Shown here: positions 42,257 to 51,105 of the stretch, piece after piece
Numbering within the stretch: position 1 is the stretch's first letter
Layout: the number at the start of each line of letters is the position of its first letter
Origin: Myceligenerans pegani
Lineage (GTDB): Bacteria > Actinomycetota > Actinomycetes > Actinomycetales > Cellulomonadaceae
Length of the DNA stretch: 64,000 nt
Reading direction: 5' to 3'
Assembly: GCF_014892515.1 (NCBI RefSeq)
Contig: NZ_JADBGR010000107.1
Coordinates: 332,809-396,808 of the forward strand
The notes under the pieces: generated by a model
Databases searched by the model: none
Seen by the model: only the letters and a program-made list of their open reading frames with translations
Told to the model about the DNA's origin: nothing
Made by a program: the position numbers and the translations under genes

Positions 42257-43935
42257 ATGGCCACGCGTTCTCGGGTGGAGCTGTATGCGGCGATCCGGCG
42301 TGAGTATCGCGCCGGGGAGTCGAAGAGCTCTTTGCAGCGCAAGTATCACGTGGCGTTCGAGACGGTGCAGGCCGCGCTGGACTCGGCCTGGCCCGCGCAG
42401 CGGAAGAAGCCCCGGCCTCGTGAGTCGCGGCTGGACCCGTTCAAGAACCTGGTCGATGAGTGGTTGCGGGCGGACCTGCAGGCACCGCGTAAGCAGCGGC
42501 ATACCGCCCGGCGGGTCTTCGACCGGCTGCGGGACGAGCACGACGCGGACGTGACCTACCGGATCGTTCGGGAGTACGTGGCCCATCGGCGTGGCGAGAT
42601 CAGGGTCGAGGCCGGCCTGGACCCGCCCGAGTCGTTCATCCCGCAGACCCACCTGCCGGGTGTGGAGGCGGAGGTCGACTTCGGCGACGTCACGATCGAG
42701 CTGGCCGGCAAGCCCGTGATCTGCTCGATCTTCTCCTTCCGCCTGTCGTTCTCCGGCAAGGCGGTCCACCGCGTGTTCGCCTCGGCGGGCTCGGAGGCGT
42801 TCCTGGAGGGGCACGTCCATGCCTTCAGGGTGCTGGGCGGGTTGCCGACCGGCAAGGTCCGCTACGACAACCTCAAGGCCGCGGTCGCGCAGGTGCTGGG
42901 GTTCTCCCGGGCGCGCAAGGAGACCGATCGGTGGACAGCCTTCCGGTCCGCCTATGGTCTGGACGCGTTCTGCTGCCAGCCCGGGATCAAGGGCGCGCAC
43001 GAGAAGGGCGGGGTCGAGGGGCAGATCGGCTGGTTCCGCCATAACCACATGGTCCCGGTCCCGCAGGTGGCCACGCTGGGACAGCTGAACGAGATGATCG
43101 ATCAGTGGGACGCCGACGACGAGCGTCGCCGCATCCAGGGCAGGCCCGCACGATCGGGGAGCTGTTCGCCATCTTGCTGGCGCCGCTGCCGGAGGACGAG
43201 TTCGAGACCGGGCGGTGGTTCGACCAGCGGGTGGATCGATACTCCCAGATCACCGTGCGCACCAACCGGTACTCCGTGCCGACCAGGTTCATCGGCCGGA
43301 AGGTCTCGATCCTGCTGCGCGCCTCGGACCTGACCGTCTACGACGGGCACACCGTGATCGCCGAGCACGAACGCCTCTCGGGAAAGGTCGACTCGCGCCT
43401 GGACCTGGACCACTACCTCGAGGCGCTGGTCCGTAAGCCGGGCGCGCTGCCCGGCGCGACGGCGCTGGCGCAGGCCCGGGCGGCCGGGAAGTTCACGCCG
43501 GTGCACGACGCCTGGTGGGACGCGGCGCGCAAGGCGCACGGCGACAAGACGGGGACCCGGGCGCTGATCGACGTGCTGCTGCTGCACCGGCACATGGCCC
43601 ACGAGCACGTCGTCGCGGGGCTGGCCGCGGCGCTGAGCGTCGGGGCGCTGACCGCCGACGCCGTCGCGCTGGAAGCCCGCAAGGCAGCCGACGAGTCGCC
43701 CGCCGGGCAGGCCCGACCGGGGCCGAGCGTCGTCGAGCTGCGCCGGCAGGTGGCGAACGTGACCTCGCTGACCGCCCACCGGCTGCGCACCGGGCAGCTG
43801 CCCGCCGACACCCGCCCGCTGCCGGACCTGACCAAGTACGACGCCCTGCTGCCCAGCCGGCGGCGACCCACCAGCCCCACCGACCAGCAGACCGGCCAGC
43901 AGGCTGGCCGGGAGCAGGCCCGCCCGATGACGTGA
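42257..43935 (+). pseudogene. istA: IS21 transposase istA, frameshifted
   Basis: The first part (42,257 to about 43,140) has the N-terminal helix-turn-helix region (RREYRAGESKSSLQRKYHV) and the DDE catalytic residues in EVDFGDVTIE, VRYDNLKAAV and HEKGGVEGQIGWFR. The C-terminal part continues in another frame (RTIGELFAILLAPLPEDEF to 43,935). The break is near 43,140-43,150. A joined protein would be about 560 aa, normal for actinobacterial IstA. Unless the break is a sequencing error, the full transposase cannot be made. Confidence 0.85.
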
Positions 43936-43942
43936 GGAGACC

Positions 43943-44788
43943 ATGATGAGCACCCAGGCCCCACCCGGGGCCGGACCCCAGAACGAGAAGAAGGCGCCGC
44001 GGCGGCGGGGCATGACCGACCAGGCCGCCGACGCCGCGATCGACCAGGCCTGCCGGATGCTGCGGCTGCCCACGATCCGCACTCACTTCGAGGCGAACGC
44101 CGACGCCGCCGCCCGCGAGCAGATAACCTACCGCGGGTTCCTGGCCGAGCTGCTGCTGGCCGAGTGCGACGACCGCGCCCGCAGACGCTCCGAGCGCCGG
44201 ATCAAGGCCGCCGCCTTCCCCCGGCTCAAGTCCCTGCGCGAGTTCGACTTCGACGCCAACCCGAACGTCGACCCCGCCGTGGTGAACACGCTGGCGACCT
44301 GCGACTGGATCAAGCGCGGCGAACCCCTGTGCCTGATCGGGGACTCCGGGACCGGCAAGTCCCACTTGCTCATCGCGCTGGGGACAGAGGCCGCGATGAA
44401 CGGGTTTCGGGTCAAGTACACCCTGGCCACGCGCCTGGCGAACGAGCTGGCCGAGGCCGCCGACGAGATGACCCTGACCAAGACCATCGCCCGCTACGGA
44501 TGGGTCGACCTGCTCTGTATTGATGAGCTCGGCTATATGGAGCTGGACCGCCGCGGCGCCGAGCTCCTCTTCCAGGTCCTGACCGAACTCGAGGAGAAAG
44601 CCTCGGTCGCGATCGCGTCCAGCGAGTCCTTCGCCGGCTGGACCAAGACCTTCACCGACCCCCGGCTCTGCGCCGCGATCGTGGACCGGCTGACGTTCAA
44701 CGGCGCGATCATCGAGACCGGCACCGACTCCTACCGCCTCGCGCACTCCCGCGACCAGCGCGGCAAGGAGCCCGCCACGGACACCTGA
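43943..44788 (+). CDS. istB: IS21 helper ATPase IstB
   Basis: The 281-aa AAA+ protein has Walker A GDSGTGKSH, Walker B LLCIDELGYM, sensor ASSESFAGWTKTF and the closing GTDSYRLAH. IstB assists IstA in target selection and transposition. GAGGAGA precedes the ATG. It appears intact. It overlaps the following 70-codon ORF as TGATG. Confidence 0.9.
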   Translation: MMSTQAPPGAGPQNEKKAPRRRGMTDQAADAAIDQACRMLRLPTIRTHFEANADAAAREQITYRGFLAELLLAECDDRARRRSERRIKAAAFPRLKSLREFDFDANPNVDPAVVNTLATCDWIKRGEPLCLIGDSGTGKSHLLIALGTEAAMNGFRVKYTLATRLANELAEAADEMTLTKTIARYGWVDLLCIDELGYMELDRRGAELLFQVLTELEEKASVAIASSESFAGWTKTFTDPRLCAAIVDRLTFNGAIIETGTDSYRLAHSRDQRGKEPATDT

Positions 44789-45000
44789 TGGGCTCGCTCT
44801 CGCCGGTGCCCGAGCGCTGGAACGCCGACCAGCGCGCCGCGGCCGATTACTACACCGGCTGGTGGGACGAGGACGGCCGACTCGCGCCCTGGCCCGAGGA
44901 CTTCTTCCTGCCCGACGGCACGATCAACCCGCACTGGCAGCCCAGCCCCGCCGACGCCGTCAGCGACGAAGACCCCGACCCCGACGACCCACCGTTCTGA
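44788..45000 (+). CDS. 70-aa accessory ORF of the IS element
   Basis: This short acidic protein starts MGSLSPVPERWNADQRAA and is coupled to istB by a TGATG overlap. It contains a Trp-rich stretch (YYTGWWDEDGRLAPW) and an acidic Pro-rich tail. No family is recognised. The coupling suggests it is a genuine third IS gene. Confidence 0.6.
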   Translation: MGSLSPVPERWNADQRAAADYYTGWWDEDGRLAPWPEDFFLPDGTINPHWQPSPADAVSDEDPDPDDPPF

Positions 45001-45088
45001 CCTCTCCCGGAAGCCGCAGGAAGAGGGATTCCGCCGCTTCCTGCCAGCCCGTGACGACACGGACGGAGTCCAGGCTGGCCGCAGGCCA

Positions 45089-45165
45089 CCCGCAGGGGCC
45101 TAAGGGCCTTGACGCCGTCCGGGACGGAACCGTCATCGACCCACCACGGCGGAATCCCGGACCCC
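45089..45165 (+). repeat. 77-bp IS-end repeat, copy 1
   Basis: This 77-bp block matches 45745-45821 with 4 mismatches. The following 100 bp, ending at a CA at 45264-45265, is a diverged version of the IS right end. It marks an internal right end. Confidence 0.8.
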
Positions 45166-45277
45166 AAGACCGCTCCTGGAACTCAGCTCCACGATCGGCC
45201 GCCAGGACCTGCTCACCGCTCCTCAAACAGGGCTCCAAACGTTCCCCGTTCTGACCTCCGTAGCAAGGGGTACCTAC

Positions 45278-45673
45278 TCAAGCGACGCAGAACTCGTTGC
45301 CCTCGGGGTCGAGCATGACGACGTGGCCCAGAACTGAACCCCGTTCGTCGGTGTAATCCTCCTCGCGCACCGTGGTCGCCCCCGCGCCCTCGAGCTCGGC
45401 GACCTTCGCACGGATCAGGTCGGCCCGCTGAAGCCAGTCCCACGGCGGTTCGCCGGCAACACGGATGTCGATGTGAAAGCGGTTCTTGGACGTCTTCGGC
45501 TCCGGAACTCGCAAGAAGCCGATCGCCGGGCCGACTCCATCCGGATCGACCAACGAGGCGCCATCGGGATCGTCGTAGCCCGGCTCTGGGACATACCCCA
45601 GCGCCAGCGCCCAGAACTCAGCAAGCCGTTGTGGGTCGCCAGCATCCGCCCCAATGGTCCAGTGCACAGCCAT
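45278..45673 (-). CDS. VOC-family protein carried inside the IS element
   Basis: The 131-aa protein has the VOC pattern of one domain with paired beta-alpha modules: HWTIGADAGDPQRLAEFW at the start, FHIDIRV in the middle and GHVVMLDPEGNEFCVA at the end. Metal-binding positions of glyoxalases could be the His in HWTI, the His of FHIDI and the Glu of GNEF. It could be a resistance or detoxification enzyme; the substrate is unknown. TACGAT is 6 nt before the ATG, so it has its own leaderless promoter. It starts 12 nt inside the first IS right end and points against istAB. Confidence 0.85.
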   Translation of the reverse strand: MAVHWTIGADAGDPQRLAEFWALALGYVPEPGYDDPDGASLVDPDGVGPAIGFLRVPEPKTSKNRFHIDIRVAGEPPWDWLQRADLIRAKVAELEGAGATTVREEDYTDERGSVLGHVVMLDPEGNEFCVA

Positions 45674-45744
45674 CACCCGATCGTAGGCCAGGCCTTCTCT
45701 GAATCGCTGCTGACTCACCTACGCCCGGCGCTGGCCTCAGGCTG

Positions 45745-45821
45745 CCCGCAGGGGCCGAAGGGCCTTGACGCCGTCCGGGACGGAACCATCATCGGCCTAC
45801 CACGGCGGAATCCCGGACCCC
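45745..45821 (+). repeat. 77-bp IS-end repeat, copy 2
   Basis: This is the second copy of the 45089-45165 block, followed by the terminal right end (to 45923). The two copies flank the VOC cargo gene. Confidence 0.8.
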
Positions 45822-45923
45822 CGCGGACCCCTCGTGAAACTCACGTACATCCAGCACCGTCCACCGCCCCAACCACTCGTCAAACAGCCGTACATTCACT
45901 CCTCGTTCTCACGTTCATAGCCA

Positions 45924-45929
45924 GCAGCG
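45924..45929. repeat. Target site duplication, right
   Basis: This is the GCAGCG copy directly after the right IS end, matching 42097-42102. Confidence 0.8.
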
Positions 45930-47058
45930 TCAGGCTGGTGAGCGCGGTGGGGTCGACCGGGGTCCACGTCTCGGGGGTATCAGCCAGGTCTGCGCGCTCG
46001 ACCGGTACAGCACGCGCTGCGGCGATCGCGCCCGCAAGGAGATGGGAGCCCTCGACGTCCAGCCGGCCGAACAGGCCGCCAGAGGGTGCGATCCCGGTCA
46101 CGATGAACCGGGCCACTGGCTGGCCGTTGTCGTGGAGTGTCCACTCGTTCACAACTGGTTCGCGGGTCTCACGCGTCCCCAGCCCTTCACGCAGTGCCTC
46201 GACCGTCGCCTCCACGCCCTGGTACTGCGGCCAGGGGAAGTACTCCCCCCATGCTCCGAACACCTGGCCATCGGCCGGGACCAAGGCCGCGAACCGGCCA
46301 CCCGGCATAGAGCTGGCCATCGCGACGAGGCGAGCCTCAGGATCCCGGATCGGCCTCGTCCGCAGGTGCAGGACCGAATGGCTGAACACCGGGAACAACC
46401 CACCCACCAGCAGGTCCTCCCGCAACCGTGCCACGAGTTCGACAGCCCACATCTCATGGCAGCGCGCGGCCACGGCGAGCCGGTCCCACAGGTGCTCGCG
46501 CCACACCTCCGCCGGAGCATCCCGATCCGGTTGGAGCAGTGTGGTCTTCTCCACGACGATCGTGTCCGGCATCGTCATGGCCTGCCACCGCTCCAGATCC
46601 GGCTCGGTGCCCGTGAGCTCGGCGGCCAGGAGCGTCCAGGCGGTCCCATGACCGACCAGGACCACATCCCTGCCCGAGTGCTCCGCCATGATCCGTCCCA
46701 CGGCCGCCACCACCCGCGACCGTGTCTGCGCGATCGACTCCCACCCTGACCGGGCCACCGGATACGGTTCCGCGAAGGTATGCCGGACGACGTCGGTGAA
46801 GTCCGGCAGCCAGGTCGTCCCGCCGCGGTCGTGTTCCCGCAGGTCTGCCACGACCGGCACCTCGCGACCTGCGAGCAGGAACGCGGTACGGGCTGCCTTC
46901 GGCTCGGGCGAGGCGAACCAGACCGCGTCCTGCGGCCACGGCGCCCGCGCCGCGAGATCCATCACCTCGCGCTCGTGGTCGGGATCCAGGAGCCACGTCG
47001 AGGCCGGAACCGCCGGGTCAAGGAGCGGCCGCCCGTGACGGACCAGGTAAAGAACCAC
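45924..47058 (-). pseudogene. Histidine-phosphatase-family gene split by the IS
   Basis: The N-terminal part is a histidine phosphatase: LVRHGRP at the start and VLVGHGTAW near residue 135. A second domain of unknown type follows (about 180-370, containing SSMPGGRFAALVPADGQVFGAWGEYFPWPQYQG). The frame runs into the IS and stops at 45,880 (total 392 codons with 12 IS-derived). Removing the IS restores a 412-codon ORF ending at 41,993. The GTG at 47058 lies 7 nt after TAGGCT on the leftward strand. The truncated protein lacks 35 native residues and may still be functional. Confidence 0.8.
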
Positions 47059-47079
47059 CGGCGCCAGCCTAGAACGCCC

Positions 47080-47559
47080 TCAGCAGGTCGAATGAACCAG
47101 CGCGGCGACCATGCAGGTCGCGGCAAGCTCGTTGTAGAGGGCGACGGCATCCTCGGTGGGCGCCACGTGCACCTCCATGCCGAGCGACTCCGCATAGCGG
47201 ACGGAGTCCACGCCGACTCCCAGGCGTGACTCCATGCCTCGGGACAGAACGAGCACCTCGATGCGGGCGAGACCCGATTCGGAACTGGTCGCGGCGACCG
47301 CCTGGTCGACGTCGGACCGCTGGATACCCGGGCAGTGTCGTGTGCCCGTCACTGTCCAGTCCCACACGACGGCACCACCTGGATACAGGATGACGTCCTT
47401 GAACCGCCCTACGCCCTGGACATCGACCACTCCCCAAGCCAGGTGCGTGACTTTCGGCGAAGGCTGGCCGCTCGTGTTGCGGTCGTTCATGACAACTCGA
47501 TGACCAAGCACGTCGTCGGCATCCCAGCGGGCTTCAAAAGGCACGAGCATGTCCGTCAC
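47080..47559 (-). CDS. Mth938-like domain protein
   Basis: The 159-aa protein has the DUF498/Mth938 pattern: HLAWGVVDV, RFKDVILYPGGAVVWDW, TGTRHCPGIQ, EVLVLSRGM, and a C-terminal YNELAATCMVAALVHSTC. The family fold is known, but not the activity. The GTG at 47559 is chosen because TACCCT lies 6 nt upstream with no Shine-Dalgarno. It ends 21 nt before the histidine phosphatase start and diverges from the AbiEii-type gene. Confidence 0.75.
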   Translation of the reverse strand: MTDMLVPFEARWDADDVLGHRVVMNDRNTSGQPSPKVTHLAWGVVDVQGVGRFKDVILYPGGAVVWDWTVTGTRHCPGIQRSDVDQAVAATSSESGLARIEVLVLSRGMESRLGVGVDSVRYAESLGMEVHVAPTEDAVALYNELAATCMVAALVHSTC

Positions 47560-47586
47560 ACGCGGAGGGTACCCGACCCGGTGTGG

Positions 47587-47592
47587 CAGGAT
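47587..47592 (+). promoter_or_regulatory. -10 box for leaderless nucleotidyltransferase gene
   Basis: CAGGAT lies 7 nt before the GTG at 47600. It shares a 40-bp divergent gap with the TACCCT box of the Mth938-like gene. Confidence 0.45.
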
Positions 47593-47599
47593 CGCGGGC

Positions 47600-49180
47600 G
47601 TGTATGAGGGCGCGCTGGAGATCCATCTGACCGTTGATTCGTGGGCCGGTGATCGTCTGGACGGGTTCGCGGGTGAGCGTGGGATCAAGGTGAGCCGGAT
47701 CGAGCTGGATCACGGCAAGTTCCGCTCCCAGCCGATGTTGACGGTCGAGTTGACGGGGTCGCTGGAGGACGCCGAGCAGCGCGTTGCGCAGCTGCGTCGG
47801 GAACTGTCCGCTGCACGGCTGCAGGCGGTGCGGGTCAAGGTGGAGACCGCGCCGTGGAACCGCGACGTGCCGGTCACCGACACACAGGCGCGCGAGGACC
47901 TGTACTTCGAGCACCACGTCAAGGTCCGCCTCCCAGCCGGAGACGTCGCACGCCTCCTGGAGATCACGGCGCTGGCTCGAGAGCACGATGCACGCGTCTC
48001 TCGCAACGCGCGGCGCGCGCTGGGGGACGGGTGGGAGGAGCGGTTCGTGACGCAGCGGTGCTTCGGCGTGGGGCGCCAGACGTCACGCCCGAGGCTGGAC
48101 GCGTTGGTTTCAGCGCTCGGCGAGGGCGGGTTCGAGGTGCTGGAGGTCGAGGAGGAGTACGTCGTGGTCGACGACAACCTCGGCTTGGATGCTGGCTGGA
48201 TGGACCGGCCGGCGAAGAACGCCGGCCCGAGCTACAGCGACCTGATCGACGCGCGCGTCGCACAGCAGCTGTCATACCAGCGCGACGGATTCCCGGACAC
48301 GTTCATGCCGCTGGTGCCCTCGGCCGGGGTGAGGCAGCACGCCGTGTTCGAACCGGCCTTGAAGCAGTTCACCAACGCCTTCAAGACAGGGCAACCCGCC
48401 TTCGCTGACCCGCTCCGCGCCGAGCAGTGGGCCCAGGCCCGCGCGGCCGTCCGGAACCATGTGCTCGACGTCATCGCCCGCTCGCCGTGGGCCTCGAACC
48501 TGGTCCTGCGGGGCAGCGCGACACTGCACGCCTGGCTGGGAGACACGGCGCGCGAGCCCGGTGACCTCGACTTCGTGGTCACGCCGCACACGACCGGCGC
48601 GAACAGCCCACAGACATTGGAGATGCTGGACGGCCTGCGGGCCGCCCTGGCTGCCGACCCGGGCCCAGGCGTGCGCGTGGCCGATGCGACCGGTGAGGAC
48701 ATCTGGACCTACGAGCGCGCCGAAGGACGCCGCCTCGTGATCCCCTACGACATGACGACCGGCGGCGAATGGCCGGCCACGACCATCCAGCTGGACTTCG
48801 CCTTCCAGGAACCCCTCATCGATGACCCGGTATCGGTGTCGTTAACACCGTCCGGACCGCCGATGCTGGCCGCTTCTGCCGAGCTCCAGCTCGCCTGGAA
48901 GATCCAATGGCTGGCCACCGACATGTGGCCCCAGGGCAAGGACCTGTACGACGCCGTCCGGCTCACCGAGGTCGCCCACCTGCGCTGGTCACTGCTCCGG
49001 CAGGTCCTGGACGCCGCCGACGACGCTGGGGCTGCCGGCTTCGACGCCGCCGACGCCCTGGGGCTCGAGGTGGACTGGGACAACTTCCTGGCCGACCACC
49101 CCTGGATCAACGGAGACCAACGCGAGTGGGTCGAACGACTCGCCACCTACCTCGCCCGCATCCAGAACGACGACCGATAG
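47600..49180 (+). CDS. AbiEii/AbiGii-type nucleotidyltransferase with extra N-terminal domain
   Basis: The 526-aa protein has a C-terminal nucleotidyltransferase of the AbiEii type with LRGSATLHAWL followed by GDLDFVV (about residues 303-327), a further Asp in QLDFAF (about 398) and a GKDLYDAVRL segment (about 450). The first 200 residues form a separate domain with YFEHHVKVRL, RNARRALGDGWEERFVTQR and VEEEYVVVDDN. AbiEii toxins modify NTP/RNA in abortive infection, but no AbiEi antitoxin gene is adjacent. It is either an orphan toxin-like enzyme or a nucleotidyltransferase with another role. Confidence 0.75.
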   Translation: MYEGALEIHLTVDSWAGDRLDGFAGERGIKVSRIELDHGKFRSQPMLTVELTGSLEDAEQRVAQLRRELSAARLQAVRVKVETAPWNRDVPVTDTQAREDLYFEHHVKVRLPAGDVARLLEITALAREHDARVSRNARRALGDGWEERFVTQRCFGVGRQTSRPRLDALVSALGEGGFEVLEVEEEYVVVDDNLGLDAGWMDRPAKNAGPSYSDLIDARVAQQLSYQRDGFPDTFMPLVPSAGVRQHAVFEPALKQFTNAFKTGQPAFADPLRAEQWAQARAAVRNHVLDVIARSPWASNLVLRGSATLHAWLGDTAREPGDLDFVVTPHTTGANSPQTLEMLDGLRAALAADPGPGVRVADATGEDIWTYERAEGRRLVIPYDMTTGGEWPATTIQLDFAFQEPLIDDPVSVSLTPSGPPMLAASAELQLAWKIQWLATDMWPQGKDLYDAVRLTEVAHLRWSLLRQVLDAADDAGAAGFDAADALGLEVDWDNFLADHPWINGDQREWVERLATYLARIQNDDR

Positions 49181-49265
49181 CGACCAGTGCAGGCACAGGC
49201 CGCGACAGATAGCAGTTCCCGGTCGACACCCGACCAACGCGGCACGACTATGAGGAGGAGTGCCA

Positions 49266-49790
49266 ATGACCACGACCAACGGCTGGGCATGCGCCACCTG
49301 CGGCACGACCCACGGCGGGCTCGCGATGGTGTTCGGCCCCCCCGCACCCAGCCCGTGGATCTCGGCCACCGACGCCGAACGCGCCGCCGGAGAACTCAAC
49401 GCCGACACGTGCATCCTGCACGCCGCCGACGGGACGACGCACCGCTTCGTGCGCGGTCACATCGAGATCCCCGTCCACGACTCGCCCGACGGGCCTTTCT
49501 GCTGGTCGGTGTGGGTCTCCCTGAGCGAAGAGAACATGCTCAAACAGGCCGAACACTGGGACGACCCCGACCGCGCCGGCCTGGAGCCCATGTTCGCCTG
49601 GCTCAGCACCCACCTGCCCTACGAACCCGCCACCGCGCCCTTGCCCGCACGACTGCACACCCGCGAGCCCGGCCTCACCCCCTGGATCGAGCTCGACCCC
49701 GACCTCGACCACCCCCTCGCCCACGAATACCGCCACGGCATCACCATGCACCGGGTCGCCGAACTCAACCAACTACTCCTCCATGGCTGA
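49266..49790 (+). CDS. DUF2199-family protein
   Basis: The 174-aa protein starts with a zinc-ribbon-like WACATCGTTHGGL and continues with HIEIPVHDSPDGPFCWSVWVSL and a C-terminal EYRHGITMHRVAELN. This matches DUF2199 proteins, whose function is unknown. GAGGAGG precedes the ATG at 49266. It overlaps the start of the following frameshifted DUF5063 gene by 8 nt. Confidence 0.75.
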   Translation: MTTTNGWACATCGTTHGGLAMVFGPPAPSPWISATDAERAAGELNADTCILHAADGTTHRFVRGHIEIPVHDSPDGPFCWSVWVSLSEENMLKQAEHWDDPDRAGLEPMFAWLSTHLPYEPATAPLPARLHTREPGLTPWIELDPDLDHPLAHEYRHGITMHRVAELNQLLLHG

Positions 49791-50323
49791 CGTCCCGGGC
49801 GACGCGCTACCGGCCGATCCCGCACCGAGCAGCCAACCGGACCTCGGGCCGCAGGCCACCGCGTTCCGGCAGGCGGCCGAGGCGTACTGTACGGCCATCG
49901 AGAACATCGCCACCACCGACCCGCAAGACGCTGGTGCGGCTGCGATCCCAACTCGCCGCTCTGATCGCCGCAGCCCTGGCACTGCCGGAGTCGGAACCCG
50001 CGACGACCGCGGTCCCGCCAGGCATCGGCCACGACACCTGGTCAGCACGATTCGCCGCGATCGATACCGCGCTCGGCTCCGCGGCTGCCTACTGGACAGC
50101 GAGCCTCTCGCCCCAGGACATCGAACCCGAGGTGGTCCCGCTCCCACTGGCTGACGACCTGGCCGACATCTGGCGCGACCTGCGCCCCACCCTCGACCAA
50201 CTCGCCTCGGGAGCCGAAGCTGCGGACGTCGTGTGGCAATGGCGATTTACCTTCGACGCACACTGGGGACTGCACGCCGTCGAAGCCCTCCGGGCCCTGC
50301 ACATCACCGTCGCAACAGCGTGA
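49783..50323 (+). pseudogene. Frameshifted DUF5063-family gene
   Basis: The first part (49,783 to about 49,930) reads FRQAAEAYCTAIENIATTDPQDA. The rest is in another frame (LVRLRSQLAALIAAALALPE to HWGLHAVEALRALHITVATA at 50,323). Together they match the DUF5063 pattern. The break is near 49,930, in GACGCTGGTGCGG. It is probably broken, unless the frame change is a sequencing error. The ATG overlaps the end of the DUF2199 gene. Confidence 0.7.
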
Positions 50324-50393
50324 CCCTGCCCTGTTCGACGGGGAGGTCCTGCACGGCAACGCAGGTGTACCAGGGCCCGAGCCACCCGGCTGC

Positions 50394-50819
50394 CTAGCGC
50401 CCTGCCGTCCGGGCCATCAGTCGCATGCGCACCCCGGCACGAAAGCGCCGGGAGCCGCCGGACGCGGCCAGTAGTTGGGATGCTTCCTCGTCGGTCAGCT
50501 CGACACGGCCCACCAGAGCCAGGCCAGCCGCGTACGGGCGCTGGCCATTCGCCAGGAGGCGCAGGATCCGGTCCAGGACGGCGAGCAGCACCTGACGGTC
50601 GGCTCGTGGGCTGGCGGCGATGCGGGCCAGCAGGGCGTTGTCGTTCCAGGCGGAGTCACTCCGGTGGACGATCAGTGCCAGCACGTCGGGCGTGACGTCG
50701 GACCGCTCGGCAAGGGCCTGCCACACGAAGGGGTACGGACAGCGGGCCAGCTCGCGCAACTCATCCGCTGAAGCATCCGGTGCCAGGGCCCGGTCGCGAT
50801 AGGCCGCTGGGCTACGCAT
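50394..50819 (-). CDS. Hypothetical helical repeat protein
   Basis: The 141-aa protein has leucine-rich helical units of about 23-25 residues (ALAPDASADELRELARCPYPF, VTPDVLALIVHRSD, ALLARIAASPRADRQVLLAVL), similar in rhythm to variant leucine-rich or HEAT repeats. The C-terminus is basic. The ATG at 50819 is preferred over one at 50843 because the repeat pattern begins there. No close function is recognised. About 286 bp without a recognised gene separate it from the next feature. Confidence 0.5.
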   Translation of the reverse strand: MRSPAAYRDRALAPDASADELRELARCPYPFVWQALAERSDVTPDVLALIVHRSDSAWNDNALLARIAASPRADRQVLLAVLDRILRLLANGQRPYAAGLALVGRVELTDEEASQLLAASGGSRRFRAGVRMRLMARTAGR

Positions 50820-51105
50820 CCGGCCAGCCACGTCCCGGAGCATCCCGAGCAGGGCGGACTACCGGCAAACAGCCCGCGTCCATGGCGTGGTGTTCCCAAC
50901 CTGTTCCGGGTGCGGTCACTCGTCGTCCTGTCCGTGGACCGCCGGGTCGCCGCGTCCGTCGAGGAACCGAACTCGGCTACGGACCCTCCCTATGGTCCCG
51001 ATCAGCACCACGCCTGTCCGTCGCCTTCCGGTCCACCATCCCGGCACACTGAATCGCTCACCGCGCACGTTCGAAGTCGAACTTCCCTGACCAGACCCAC
51101 CGCCA

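Larger units (their letters stand above)
42103..45923 (+). mobile_element. IS21-family element with cargo gene, 3,821 bp
   Basis: The ends are inverted copies: left TGGCTATAAACGT and right (reverse complement) TGGCTATGAACGT, each followed at the same 22-nt offset by GAGTGAATGTACG and further in by GATGTACG. A 6-bp target duplication flanks the element. It contains istA (frameshifted), istB, a 70-codon ORF and a VOC-family gene on the opposite strand. A diverged second right end lies inside at about 45,155-45,265, so the VOC gene sits between two right ends. The istA frameshift suggests it no longer moves on its own. Confidence 0.88.

Noticed and set aside
42106-42342. Short ORFs overlapping the left IS end
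   Set aside because: They lie on the wrong strand or across the IS end and show no family pattern.
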